DNA of 64,000 bases from Pseudorhodoferax sp. Leaf274. Its GTDB lineage: Bacteria > Pseudomonadota > Gammaproteobacteria > Burkholderiales > Burkholderiaceae_C. Within the stretch, counting starts at the first letter, position 1. Each line of letters begins with the position of its first letter. Both the position numbers and the translations under genes were made by a program. The notes under the pieces were generated by a model, which saw only the letters and a program-made list of their open reading frames with translations, was not told the origin of the DNA and ran no database searches. This document shows positions 8,284-16,815 of the stretch, piece by piece. Where the stretch lies: positions 127,227 to 191,226 of the forward strand of contig NZ_LMNA01000004.1 in the NCBI RefSeq assembly GCF_001422445.1. Direction: 5' to 3'.

Positions 8284-9213
8284 TCATACTCTGTCGATGA
8301 TCTTGTCGCCGAAGAGGCCCTGCGGGCGCACCAGCAGGAAGCCCAGCGCCAGTACGTAGGCGAACCAGTTCTCGATGCCGCCGCCCAGCATGGGGCCGAT
8401 GTAGATCTCCGACAGCTTCTCGCCCGCGCCGATGATGAGCCCGCCGACGATGGCGCCCGGCACCGAGGTGAGCCCGCCCAGGATCACCACCGGCAGCGCC
8501 TTGAGCGCCACCAGCGAGATCGAGAACTGCACGCCGAGCTTGGAACCCCAGATGATCCCGGCCACCAGCGCCACGATGCCGCCGATGGTCCAGACGATGA
8601 CCCAGATGCGCGACAGCGGGATGCCGATGGACTGGGCGGCCTGGTGGTCGTCGGCCACGGCGCGCAGCGCGCGGCCGGTCGGCGTCTTCTGGAAGAACAG
8701 CGTGAGGCCGATCACCAGCAGGGCCGAGATCAGCGCCGCGTAGAGGTCTTCCTTGCTCAGCAGCAGGCCGCCCTCGAAGGTGTTCTCCAGCACCATCATC
8801 GGGTCCTTGGGCATGCCCACGTCGATCTTGTAGGTGGCGCTGCCGAACAGCAGCTGGCCCGCGCCGTCGATGAAGTAGGCGATGCCCAGCGTGGCCATCA
8901 GCAGCGCGATGGGCTCCTGGCCGACCAGCTGGCGCAGCGCCAGGCGCTCGATCAGCCAGGCCAGCACGCCCATCACCGCGATCGCCACGATCAGCGCCAG
9001 CACGTTGGCCAGCAGCAGGCTTTCGAAGCCCAGCCACTTGGGGAACCACTCCGAGAACCGCGCCATGGCCAGCGCCGCGAACAGCACCATCGCGCCCTGC
9101 GCGAAGTTGAAGACGCCCGAGGCCTTGAAGATCAGCACGAAGCCCAGCGCGACCAGCGCGTAGAGCATGCCGGCCATGAGGCCGCCGAACAGTGTTTCGA
9201 GGAAGAATCCCAT
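8284..9213 (-). CDS. livH: Branched-chain-type ABC transporter permease LivH
   Basis: This 309-residue inner-membrane permease has about eight hydrophobic segments. The N-terminus (L-F-G-G-L-M-A-G-M-L-Y-A-L-V-A-L-G), the F-N-F-A-Q-G-A motif near residue 40 and the cytoplasmic G-R-A-L-R-A-V-A-D-D-H loop near residue 175 are typical of LivH. The ATG at 9213 lies eight bases after the livG stop codon. It pairs with LivM to form the transmembrane channel of the importer encoded by this operon. Nothing unusual is seen in the protein itself. Confidence 0.93.
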   Translation of the reverse strand: MGFFLETLFGGLMAGMLYALVALGFVLIFKASGVFNFAQGAMVLFAALAMARFSEWFPKWLGFESLLLANVLALIVAIAVMGVLAWLIERLALRQLVGQEPIALLMATLGIAYFIDGAGQLLFGSATYKIDVGMPKDPMMVLENTFEGGLLLSKEDLYAALISALLVIGLTLFFQKTPTGRALRAVADDHQAAQSIGIPLSRIWVIVWTIGGIVALVAGIIWGSKLGVQFSISLVALKALPVVILGGLTSVPGAIVGGLIIGAGEKLSEIYIGPMLGGGIENWFAYVLALGFLLVRPQGLFGDKIIDRV

Positions 9214-9221
9214 GGCTTTCT

Positions 9222-10052
9222 CTAGTGCGTGGTGCCGAGGTAGGCGCGGATCACGTCTTCGTTGGCACGCACCTCGTCGGGCGCGCCATCGCCGATCTTC
9301 TTGCCGTAGTCGAGCACGACCACGCGGTCCGAGATGTCCATCACCACGCCCATGTCGTGCTCGATCAGCACGACGGTGGTGCCGAACTCGTCGTTCACGT
9401 CGAGGATGAAGCGGCACATGTCCTGCTTCTCCTCCACGTTCATGCCGGCCATGGGCTCGTCCAGCAGCAGCACCTGCGGCTCCATCGCCAGCGCGCGGCC
9501 CAGGTCCACGCGCTTCTGCAGGCCGTAGGGCAGCCGGCCCACGGGCGTCTTGCGGAAGGGCTGGATCTCCAGGAAATCGATGATGCGTTCGACCTTCTCG
9601 CGGTGCGCGATCTCCTCGCGCTCGGCCGGGCCCCAGCGCAGTGCCTGCCAGAGCAGGTTGCTCTTCATGCGCAGGTTGCGGCCGGTCATGATGTTGTCCA
9701 GTACGCTCATGCCCTTGAACAGGGCCAGGTTCTGGAAGGTGCGCGCCACGCCCATCTCGGCCACCTGGCGCGAATTCATGTGCCTGAAGGTCTTGCCCCG
9801 GAAGGTGATGGCGCCTTCCTGCGGCGCATAGACGCCGTTGATGCAGTTGAGCATGGAACTCTTGCCCGCGCCATTGGGGCCGATGATGGCGCGCACCTCG
9901 TGCTCGCGCACGTCGAAGCTGATGTCGGTCAGCGCCTTCACGCCGCCGAAGCGCAGGCTGATGTTCTTGACCTCCAGGATCACGTCGCCGATGCGGCGGC
10001 CGGTGGAAGACGTCAGGGCGGTGGTCTCGTTCATGGTCGACGCGTTCATCAT
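9222..10052 (-). CDS. livG: Branched-chain-type ABC transporter ATPase LivG
   Basis: This 276-residue ATPase has Walker A G-P-N-G-A-G-K-S-S near residue 53, the LivG-type signature L-P-Y-G-L-Q-K-R-V-D-L-G-R-A-L, and D-E-P-M-A-G-M-N as Walker B. The ATG at 10052 overlaps the stop codon of the upstream ligase gene (ATGA), so translation is probably coupled; a second ATG follows immediately at 10049. The first 20 residues are a Ser/Thr-rich extension not needed for the ATPase fold, so a start further in (Met 7) is possible. It partners with LivF. Confidence 0.93.
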   Translation of the reverse strand: MMNASTMNETTALTSSTGRRIGDVILEVKNISLRFGGVKALTDISFDVREHEVRAIIGPNGAGKSSMLNCINGVYAPQEGAITFRGKTFRHMNSRQVAEMGVARTFQNLALFKGMSVLDNIMTGRNLRMKSNLLWQALRWGPAEREEIAHREKVERIIDFLEIQPFRKTPVGRLPYGLQKRVDLGRALAMEPQVLLLDEPMAGMNVEEKQDMCRFILDVNDEFGTTVVLIEHDMGVVMDISDRVVVLDYGKKIGDGAPDEVRANEDVIRAYLGTTH

Positions 10053-11995
10053 GCGGCCTTCCGCACGGGCGCGAAGGTCTTCGCATCGCCCATGCGCAGC
10101 GTGGCGCTCACGCTGCCGGTGCGGCCGTCCTCGAACTTGACCTGGGTCTCGATGAACTGCTCGGCCTTGGCACCGTACAGCGCGTCGATCAGCACCGCAT
10201 ACTTCTCGGCGATGAAGCCGCGCCGGACCTTGTTGGTGCGCGTGAGCTCGTTGTCGTCGGCGTCCAGCTCCTTGTGCAGCACGAGGAAGCGGCTGGCCTG
10301 GCTGCCGGCCAGCATGCCGTCCTGCGCAAGGTCGGCGTTGACCTTCTCCACGCACTCGCGCATGAGTTCGTAGACCTCGGGCTTCTGCGCCAGGTCGGTG
10401 TAGCCGGCGTAGGGCAGGTTGCGCCGCTCGGCCCAGTTGCCCACGGCCTCGAAGTCGATGTTGAGCATCACGGCGACGCTGGCGCGGCCGTCGCCATAGG
10501 CCACGACCTCCTTGATGTAGGGGAAGAACTTGAGCTTGTTCTCCACGTACTTGGGGGCGAACATGGCCCCGTCGTTGGCGCCGCCCTTGATCCGGCCGAC
10601 GTCCTTCACGCGGTCGATGATCTTGAGTTGGCCGCTGGCGTCGAGGAAGCCGGCATCGCTGGTGTGGTACCAGCCGTCGGCCGTCAGCACCTCGTCGGTG
10701 GCCTTCTGGTTCTTGTAGTAGCCCTTGAGCAGGCCGGCCGAGCGCACCAGGATCTCGCCGTTGTCGGCCACCTTGATCTCCACGCCCTCGATGGGCACGC
10801 CCACGGTGTCGGCACGCACGGCGTTGTCGGGCTGCAGGCACACGAACACCGCGGTCTCGGTGGAGCCGTAGAGCTGCTTGAGGTTGATGCCGATGGCGCG
10901 GTAGAAGGTGAACAGGTCCGGGCCGATGGCCTCGCCCGCGGTGTAGGCCACCCGCACGCGCGAGAAGCCCAGCGTGTTGCGCAGCGGGCCGTAGACGCAC
11001 AGGTCGCCGAGCGCATAGAGCACGCGGTCGCCCAGCGAGAGCGGCTTGCCGTCCATGCGCGCGGGGCCGACGCGGCGCGCCACGTCCATGAAGCGGTGGA
11101 ACATCGCGCGCTTGATGCGGCCGGCGTCCTCCATGCGGATCATGACGCTGGTCAGCAGGCCCTCGAACACACGCGGCGGCGCGAAGTAGTAGGTCGGGCC
11201 GATCTCCTTCAGGTCGATGCCGACCGTGGCCGCCGACTCGGGGCAGTTGACCACGTAGCCGCAGGCCAGCCACTGCGCATAGCTGAAGATGTTCTGGCCG
11301 ATCCAGGCGGGCGGCAGGTAGGCCAGCACGTCCTCGTCGGCGGTGAGCTTGTCGAAGTCGGCACCTGCGCGGGCGCGGTTGAGCAGGCTGCGGTGGGTGT
11401 GGACCACGCCCTTGGGGTTGCCCGTGGTGCCCGAGGTGAAGAACATGGCGCCCACGTCGTCGGGCCTGCCCTGCGCCACCTGGGCCTGGAGGAAGCCGCT
11501 GTCCTGCGCGGCGCGGGCCTTGCCGAGGTCCAGCAGTTCCGTGAGGCCCGCGAGGCCACTGTCGCCGTAGTTGCGCAGGCCGCGCGGATCGTCGTACCAG
11601 ATGTGCGTCAACGCCGGGTACTGGCTGCGCACCTCCAGCATCTTGTCGACCTGCTCCTGGTCTTCCACCACGCACATGCGCACTTCGGCGTTGGACATGG
11701 GGAACACGCATTCGGCGGCCACGGCGTCCTGGTACAGCGGCACGGGGATTGCGCCCAGTGCCTGCGCGGCCAGCATGCAGGCGTACAGCCGCGGCCGGTT
11801 GGCCCCCACCACCGCGAGGTGTTCGCCGCGCTGCAGGCCGGCCTGCTGCAGCCCGCAGGCGGCGTGCTCGACCATGGTGGCCAGCGCGCGCCAGCTCAGC
11901 GTCTGCCAGATGCCGAACTCCTTCTCGCGCATGGCCGGCGCATCCGGCCGTTCGGCGGCATGCCTGAGCAGCAGTTGGGGAAAGGTGGTGTCCAT
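10049..11995 (-). CDS. Long-chain-type acyl-CoA ligase (AMP-forming), first gene of liv operon
   Basis: The 648-residue adenylate-forming enzyme has the phosphate loop S-G-T-T-G-N-P-K-G at residues 188-196, the A5 motif Y-G-S-T-E-T near 400 and a C-terminal subdomain with R-T-N-K-V-R-R-G. It resembles the long-chain fatty-acid CoA ligase (FAA1-like) group found in liv-type operons of Burkholderiales. The start at 11995 is supported by TAGGAG eight bases upstream; the open frame continues 26 codons further with no ribosome site. It is the promoter-proximal gene, divergent from a Crp/Fnr regulator. Predicted role: ATP-dependent thioesterification of the imported acid. Substrate unknown. Confidence 0.9.
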   Translation of the reverse strand: MDTTFPQLLLRHAAERPDAPAMREKEFGIWQTLSWRALATMVEHAACGLQQAGLQRGEHLAVVGANRPRLYACMLAAQALGAIPVPLYQDAVAAECVFPMSNAEVRMCVVEDQEQVDKMLEVRSQYPALTHIWYDDPRGLRNYGDSGLAGLTELLDLGKARAAQDSGFLQAQVAQGRPDDVGAMFFTSGTTGNPKGVVHTHRSLLNRARAGADFDKLTADEDVLAYLPPAWIGQNIFSYAQWLACGYVVNCPESAATVGIDLKEIGPTYYFAPPRVFEGLLTSVMIRMEDAGRIKRAMFHRFMDVARRVGPARMDGKPLSLGDRVLYALGDLCVYGPLRNTLGFSRVRVAYTAGEAIGPDLFTFYRAIGINLKQLYGSTETAVFVCLQPDNAVRADTVGVPIEGVEIKVADNGEILVRSAGLLKGYYKNQKATDEVLTADGWYHTSDAGFLDASGQLKIIDRVKDVGRIKGGANDGAMFAPKYVENKLKFFPYIKEVVAYGDGRASVAVMLNIDFEAVGNWAERRNLPYAGYTDLAQKPEVYELMRECVEKVNADLAQDGMLAGSQASRFLVLHKELDADDNELTRTNKVRRGFIAEKYAVLIDALYGAKAEQFIETQVKFEDGRTGSVSATLRMGDAKTFAPVRKAA

Positions 11996-12096
11996 GACGC
12001 TCCTAAATTCGGCTCCAGCAAGCACAGCCATGCAGAAGTGGCCGCATCGTAGGCGGGACTTTGACGCCATCATGTCGGCTCAACGACAATTTAAGG
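11996..12096. promoter_or_regulatory. Divergent promoter region between liv operon and Crp/Fnr gene
   Basis: This 101-base region must carry the promoters for the ligase-liv operon (minus) and the Crp/Fnr regulator (plus). It holds an imperfect dyad TTGA-N15-TCAA (12061-12083) and a short GTCG-N6-CGAC dyad (12074-12087), both plausible Crp/Fnr-family half-sites. Only the sequence is seen; regulator binding is inferred from the divergent layout. Confidence 0.35.
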
Positions 12097-12837
12097 GTGA
12101 CCCCTCCCCCGGAATTACCCGAAGCCCCGCCGCTGCACCAGCGCCGCCGTCCCCCCACTGTGCGCGAACTCGACGCCATCCCCTGGCTGGCCGAGCTCAC
12201 GCCGCACGAGCGTGCCGGCGTGCTGCCCGAGATCACGGCCGTCAACGCACGGCCCGGCGACCATGTCTGCCGCATCGGCCGGCCCGTGACCTACTGGTTC
12301 GGCGTGATCGAAGGACTGCTCAAGATGAGTTCGGAGACCGCGCAGGGCCAGACCATGACCTTCGCCGGCCTGCCCTCTGGCGGCTGGTTCGGCGAGGGCA
12401 CGGCGCTCAAGCGCGAGCCCTACCGCTACAACGTGCAGGCGCTGCGCGCCAGCGTGGTGGCCGGCATCCCGGTGGACAGCTTCCACTGGCTGCTGGACCA
12501 CTCGATCGGCTTCAACCGCTTCGTCATGAACCAGCTCAACGAGCGGCTCGGCCAGTTCATCGCCGCGCGCGAGATCGACCGCCTGGCCGACCCCGACGTG
12601 CGCGTGGCGCGCAACCTGGCCGCCCTGTTCAACCCGGTGCTGTACCCCGGCGTGGGCCAGGTGCTGCGCATCACCCAGCAGGAGCTGGCCTACCTGGTGG
12701 GTCTGTCGCGCCAGCGCGTGAACGAGGCGCTGGCCACGCTGCAGAAGGGCGGGCTGATCCGCACCGAGTACGGCGGCCTGCGCGTGCTGGACCTGGAGCG
12801 GCTGCGCACCGAGGTGCCGGGCCAGGCCGCCGCCTGA
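12097..12837 (+). CDS. Crp/Fnr-family transcriptional regulator
   Basis: The 246-residue protein has an N-terminal cyclic-nucleotide-binding fold at about residues 30-150 and a Crp-type winged helix at 188-225 (I-T-Q-Q-E-L-A-Y-L-V-G-L-S-R-Q-R-V-N recognition region). No cysteine cluster for an iron-sulfur site is visible, so it is unlikely to be a classical oxygen-sensing Fnr. I chose the GTG at 12097 (preceded by AAGG) as start; the frame stays open to a TTG at 12061, and another GTG lies at about 12159. Its divergent position implies control of the ligase-liv operon, perhaps in response to an acyl-CoA or related ligand. That last point is inference. Confidence 0.85.
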   Translation: MTPPPELPEAPPLHQRRRPPTVRELDAIPWLAELTPHERAGVLPEITAVNARPGDHVCRIGRPVTYWFGVIEGLLKMSSETAQGQTMTFAGLPSGGWFGEGTALKREPYRYNVQALRASVVAGIPVDSFHWLLDHSIGFNRFVMNQLNERLGQFIAAREIDRLADPDVRVARNLAALFNPVLYPGVGQVLRITQQELAYLVGLSRQRVNEALATLQKGGLIRTEYGGLRVLDLERLRTEVPGQAAA

Positions 12838-12905
12838 AACCGGCCGGCGCCACGGTGTATCGTCCTGGCGTTCGCGAACCACCGTGCGCTTGGCACGAGA
12901 CCCCC

Positions 12906-13343
12906 ATGAAGCAGCTTTCCCTCGTCCTCGGCGCATGCCTGGCGCTGACCACCGCTGGCGCCTCGGCGCAGGTGGCCGGCTATGTGAAGACCACCGGCGG
13001 CCAGGCCAGCATCGTCTCGGCGGGCAAGGCCGTGGCCGCCCAACCCGGCACGCCCGTCTCCGTCGGCGACGTGGTGCGCACGGGCGCGGACGGCAGCCTG
13101 GGCATCACGCTCAAGGACAACACCATGCTGTCGTTCGGCCCGTCGACCACCTTCACGCTGGAGGACTTCCTGTTCGCGCCGGCGCAGGGCCGCCTGCAGC
13201 TGGGCGGCAACATCGGCACCGGCAGCCTGCAGTACGTGTCGGGCGCCATCGCCAGGCTCAAGCCCGAGGCGGTGAAGATCAAGACGCCCACCGGCATCAT
13301 CGGCGTGCGCGGCACGCGCTTCGTCGCGGTGGTGCAGCCATGA
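12906..13343 (+). CDS. FecR-domain periplasmic protein
   Basis: This 145-residue protein has a signal peptide (M-K-Q-L-S-L-V-L ... A-S-A-Q, about 22 residues) and a single FecR domain. The domain shows the usual pattern G-D-V-V-R-T-G near residue 60, D-N-T-M-L-S-F-G, and the closing K-T-P-T-G-I-I-G-V-R-G-T-R-F near the end. It is a short stand-alone FecR fold, without the anti-sigma N-terminal part or membrane segment of true FecR regulators. The stop codon overlaps the start of the following OmpA lipoprotein gene (ATGATG), so the pair is an operon. Such FecR/OmpA pairs commonly accompany CHASE2 cyclases, as here, suggesting an envelope sensing module. Confidence 0.88.
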   Translation: MKQLSLVLGACLALTTAGASAQVAGYVKTTGGQASIVSAGKAVAAQPGTPVSVGDVVRTGADGSLGITLKDNTMLSFGPSTTFTLEDFLFAPAQGRLQLGGNIGTGSLQYVSGAIARLKPEAVKIKTPTGIIGVRGTRFVAVVQP

Positions 13344-13936
13344 TGCGGCGCTGCTCCGCACTGCTGGCGGCCGCCGTGCTCGCCGGCTGCGCCACGCCGC
13401 CGGCACCGCCGCGGGCCTACGTCGCGCTGCTGGAGAACGCCGACGGCAGCACCGGCCGCGTGGTCTACCGCGGCCCCTCAGGCACGGCCGAACTGCGCCA
13501 GCCGCGCGAGGCCGTGGCGCTCGACGGGCCGGCCACGCCGTTCACCTTGAGCCCTGCGCAGCTGCAGCGCGACGCCGGCGCGGCCATGGCGGCGCAGCCG
13601 CGCCCGCCGCGGGTGTTCGTGCTGTACTTCGACGCGGGCAATGCGCAGATGACGGCGTCCTCGCAGGCGCTGCTGGCCGACATCCTGGCCGACGTGAAGA
13701 GCCGTGCGACGGCCGACATGTCCATCATCGGCCACACCGACACCGTGGGCGGCGCCGAGCAGAACGCCGCGCTGGCGCTGCGCCGGGCCGAGCAGGTCGG
13801 CCAGATGCTCAAGGAAGCCATCGCCGCCGCCCAGCAGGTGGAGATCACCTCGCACGGGGAGACCAACCTGCTGGTGCCCACGCCCGACGAGACGCCCGAG
13901 CCGCGCAACCGGCGCGTCGAAGTCACGGTCCGCTGA
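13340..13936 (+). CDS. OmpA-family outer-membrane lipoprotein
   Basis: The 198-residue protein starts with a lipoprotein signal (L-A-G-C, acylated Cys at residue 17). Its C-terminal half (about 90-198) is an OmpA/MotB peptidoglycan-binding domain with F-D-A-G-N-A-Q-M, G-H-T-D-T-V-G and the conserved N-x-x-L-A-x-x-R-A helix. The middle region is less conserved. It is translationally coupled to the FecR-domain gene and ends one base before the convergent cyclase gene. The likely role is anchoring to peptidoglycan and working with the FecR protein as the periplasmic part of the CHASE2 cyclase signalling module; that partnership is inferred from context. Confidence 0.88.
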   Translation: MMRRCSALLAAAVLAGCATPPAPPRAYVALLENADGSTGRVVYRGPSGTAELRQPREAVALDGPATPFTLSPAQLQRDAGAAMAAQPRPPRVFVLYFDAGNAQMTASSQALLADILADVKSRATADMSIIGHTDTVGGAEQNAALALRRAEQVGQMLKEAIAAAQQVEITSHGETNLLVPTPDETPEPRNRRVEVTVR

Positions 13937-13937
13937 A

Positions 13938-16085
13938 CTACTTTCCCGCCAGCACGATGAGGTCGCCGCGCTCGCCGCGGCGCAGGCGCTCCAGGTGCAG
14001 CCGCACCAGCGGATCGCCGGGCTGCTGCTGCGCCAGCGCCTCGAAGGCCGCGAGCGCCTGCGGCGCCTCGCCGGCGAGCTGCCGGTAGGCCGCTGCGTAC
14101 GCCGCGATGGCGGCCTCGTCCACCGGCCCGGGCAGTCCGTCGTGCAACGGCTGGTACACCTGCAGCGGCTGCGTCTTGCCCTGGGGCAGCAGCCGCGCCA
14201 CCGGACGCGCGCGCGCACCGGCGCAGCCCGCCAGCAGCGCCTCGGACACGCAGACCCGCGTGCCCAGGTACTTGTTGGCCCCCTCGAGCCGCGCCGCGGT
14301 GTTGACCGCGTCGCCGAGCGCGCGGTAGTCGAACATGGTGTGGCCGCCGAAGTTGCCGACGATGACCTCGCCGCTGTGCACGCCGATGCGCGTGTGCCCG
14401 AGCGGGCGGCCGCGGCCGCGGGCGTAGCCGTCGGCGAAGCGCTGCATCTCCAGCGCGCAGTCGTAGGCGCGCTGGCGGTGGTCGCGCTGGGCGAGCGGGG
14501 CAGAGAACATGATGGCCAGCGCATCGCCGATGAAGCGGTCCAGCGTGCCCTGGTGGCGGAACACGATGGCGATCATGCCGTCCAGGTAGCCGTTCACCAG
14601 GCCCACGGCATCGGCCGGGTCGATGCGTTCCATGAGGCCCGTGAAGCCGGCCAGGTCGGTGAAGATGAAGCTGCAGTGGCGCCGTTCGCCCGACAGCGCG
14701 AGCTGCTCCGGATGCCGCACGATGTGCGAGACCAGGTTGGGCGACACATAGCGCGAGAACGCCCGCGCCAGCCAGCGCCGGCGCTGCTCGCTGGCATGGT
14801 GGCGCAGCACGCTGGGCACCCCGAAGGCGGCCAGCACGCCGAGCGCGGGCGCCAGCGGGTCGACCAGCAGGCGCTGGGCCGAGAAGGCCCACCAGCTGGC
14901 CCCGGCGAAGGCACCGACGACCGCCAGCAAGGCCGCCGCCGAGGGCAGCGGCCCGCGCGTGAAGGCCAGCGTGCCGACCAGCAGCCCGCCCAGCAGCAGC
15001 GCGAGCGCCTCCAGCGCATCGAGCCCCGCCGGGCGGCGCAGCAGCGCGCCGGACAGCATCTGCTCCAGCGCCTGCGCATGCACTTCCACGCCAGGCACCA
15101 CGCTGCCCAGCGGCGTGAAGCGCAGGTCCTGCAGGCCCTGGGCCGAACTGCCCACCAGCAGCAGCCGGCCGCGCAGCGACGCGGGATCGACCTGGCCCTG
15201 CAGCAGCTGCCATGCCGGGATGCGGCGCGCCGGCACGCTGGCGCCGTAGTGCAGCCAGAGCTCGCCCTCGGCCGTGACCGGCAGCGCGTAGCGGCCCACA
15301 CGCAGTTCGGTCAGGCCGCCGGCCGGCCCGTCGTCTGCACGCAGCAGGTAGTTGGTCTGGCCCTGGGCCACGCGCAGCATCTCCGCCGACAGCGAGGGCA
15401 GCAGCCGCTCGCCCGTGCGCAGCACCAGCGGCACGCGGCGCAGCACGCCGTCGCCATCGGGCAGGAAGGACAGCGCGCCATGGCCGGCCGCCGCCTGCGC
15501 CAGCAGCGGCAACGGCGCCACCACGCTGCCGCCCTCGGGCACGTGCGCCAGCGCCGAGGCGCCCAGCTGCACGAAGCGCGCGCGCTCGGGCAAGGAGGCA
15601 GGGGCGCCGTTCGCAACTTCCGCGCCGTCGGGCCGCAGCGAGAAGCCGAGCACGGCCGGCACATCGGCCAGGCTGGCGGCGAAGCGCGCATCGGGATCGG
15701 GCAGGGCCAGCACCGCGGCACGCGCGGCGGCCGGCAGCGCCGCCAGCTGCGGCAGGGCGCGGGGCGCGCTGCGGTCGGGTTCGGCGAATACGGCGTCGAA
15801 GCCGATCGCCGCGGCGCCGCCGGCGCGGGCGCGCTCGACCAGCTCGGCCAGGCGCGTACGCGGCCAGGGCCACTGGCCCAGCCGCGCCAGGCTGTCCTCG
15901 TCCACATCGACGATGCGCACGCCCATGTCCGGCCCGCTGCGCGGCTGCCAGCGCTGGTACTGGTCGAACACACCGTGGCGCAGGGCGCGCAGCCAGGCCG
16001 GATCGGCCAGCAGCACGGCCAAGGCCAGCGCCAGCGTCGCGCCCAGCACGCCCGCCTGGCCCGCCATGCGCCAGCGCCTGGTCAT
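13938..16085 (-). CDS. CHASE2-domain adenylate/guanylate cyclase
   Basis: This 715-residue membrane signalling enzyme has a first transmembrane helix at about 12-32, a periplasmic CHASE2 domain (about 35-330, including V-R-I-V-D-V-D-E-D-S-L-A and Q-W-P-W-P-R), two or three membrane helices before residue 410, and a class III cyclase domain at about 468-645. The metal-binding aspartates are visible as F-T-D-L-A-G-F-T (Asp 477) and F-I-G-D-A (Asp 521), so it should be active and make cAMP or cGMP. The C-terminal 65 residues look like a short helical (TPR-like) tail. The ATG at 16085 is chosen because the CHASE2 architecture begins there, but the frame is open back through the 84-bp repeats to 16526, so a longer protein is possible. 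Confidence 0.88.
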   Translation of the reverse strand: MTRRWRMAGQAGVLGATLALALAVLLADPAWLRALRHGVFDQYQRWQPRSGPDMGVRIVDVDEDSLARLGQWPWPRTRLAELVERARAGGAAAIGFDAVFAEPDRSAPRALPQLAALPAAARAAVLALPDPDARFAASLADVPAVLGFSLRPDGAEVANGAPASLPERARFVQLGASALAHVPEGGSVVAPLPLLAQAAAGHGALSFLPDGDGVLRRVPLVLRTGERLLPSLSAEMLRVAQGQTNYLLRADDGPAGGLTELRVGRYALPVTAEGELWLHYGASVPARRIPAWQLLQGQVDPASLRGRLLLVGSSAQGLQDLRFTPLGSVVPGVEVHAQALEQMLSGALLRRPAGLDALEALALLLGGLLVGTLAFTRGPLPSAAALLAVVGAFAGASWWAFSAQRLLVDPLAPALGVLAAFGVPSVLRHHASEQRRRWLARAFSRYVSPNLVSHIVRHPEQLALSGERRHCSFIFTDLAGFTGLMERIDPADAVGLVNGYLDGMIAIVFRHQGTLDRFIGDALAIMFSAPLAQRDHRQRAYDCALEMQRFADGYARGRGRPLGHTRIGVHSGEVIVGNFGGHTMFDYRALGDAVNTAARLEGANKYLGTRVCVSEALLAGCAGARARPVARLLPQGKTQPLQVYQPLHDGLPGPVDEAAIAAYAAAYRQLAGEAPQALAAFEALAQQQPGDPLVRLHLERLRRGERGDLIVLAGK

Positions 16086-16088
16086 GTC

Positions 16089-16424
16089 GCCCCCACGCTC
16101 CCCGCTGCGCGTGGTTCGCTGCCCCCCGAGGGGGTGCCCGCTTGCTTGGGGCGGCCTGGCGCGGCGGATGTGGCCCCCACGCTTCCCGCTGCGCGTGGTT
16201 CGCTGCCCCCCGAGGGGGTGCCCGCTTGCTTGGGGCGGCCCGGCGCGGCGCGTGTGGCCCCCACGCTCCCCGCTGCGCGTGGTTTGCTGCCCCCCGAGGG
16301 GGTGCCCGCTTGCTTGGGGCGGCCCGGCGCGGTGCGTGTGGCCCCCACGCTCCCCGCTGCGCGTGGTTCGCGGCCCCCCGAGGGGGTGCCCGCTTGCTTG
16401 GGGCGGCCCGGCACTGCGCTCATC
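16089..16424. repeat. Four tandem copies of an 84-bp GC-rich repeat
   Basis: Four near-identical 84-base units start at 16089, 16173, 16257 and 16341; the last loses similarity after about 16411. Each has a C6-GAG5-type dyad in its middle and differs from the others at only a few positions. The array fills the gap between the receiver gene and the cyclase gene. Since 84 is a multiple of three, the cyclase reading frame stays open through all copies and would encode a 28-residue Gly/Pro/Arg-rich repeat if translated. A degenerate single copy lies at 2379-2434. Confidence 0.95.
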
Positions 16425-16815
16425 CCACACCGCCGGCCAGGAGCCTGCGGATGCTGTCCAGCAGAACCGCCCGCTGGAAGGGTTTGGTGACGACGGCGCT
16501 GGCGCCGGCCTGCAGCGCGCGCGCATGGTCCTCGGTGTCGGCGCGGGCCGTCAGCAGCAGCACCGGCAGCTGCGCATGGCGCGGGTCGGCGCGCAGCAGG
16601 CGCAGCAGGGACTCGCCATCGAGCTCGGGCATCATCGCGTCGGTCAGCAGCAGGTCGGGCGCCTGCGCATGGAGTGCGGCCAGCGCGGCCCGGCCGTCGG
16701 CCACGGCGGTGACGCGGAAGCCCTCCAGTCGAAGCAGGCGCTGCAGGTTGGCGCGGATCTCGGGATCGTCCTCGGCCACCAGGATGTGGCGGCCACTCGG
16801 CGGCGCCAAGCTCAC
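16420..16815 (-). CDS. Single-domain response regulator (receiver only)
   Basis: The 131-residue protein is a CheY-like receiver domain: acidic pocket E-D-D near residue 17, phosphoacceptor Asp in L-L-L-T-D-A-M-M-P near 60, the conserved Thr in L-L-L-T-A-R and Lys in V-T-K-P-F near the end. It starts with GTG at 16815, which overlaps the stop of the histidine kinase gene by four bases (GTGA), so the two are co-translated and almost certainly partners. It has no output domain. It therefore acts as a phosphorelay intermediate or through protein contact, possibly on the CHASE2 cyclase encoded next; that link is inference. Confidence 0.9.
   Translation of the reverse strand: MSLAPPSGRHILVAEDDPEIRANLQRLLRLEGFRVTAVADGRAALAALHAQAPDLLLTDAMMPELDGESLLRLLRADPRHAQLPVLLLTARADTEDHARALQAGASAVVTKPFQRAVLLDSIRRLLAGGVG

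Noticed and set aside
16089-16424. CRISPR array
   Set aside because: The units are contiguous 84-bp tandem repeats with no unique spacers and no cas genes.
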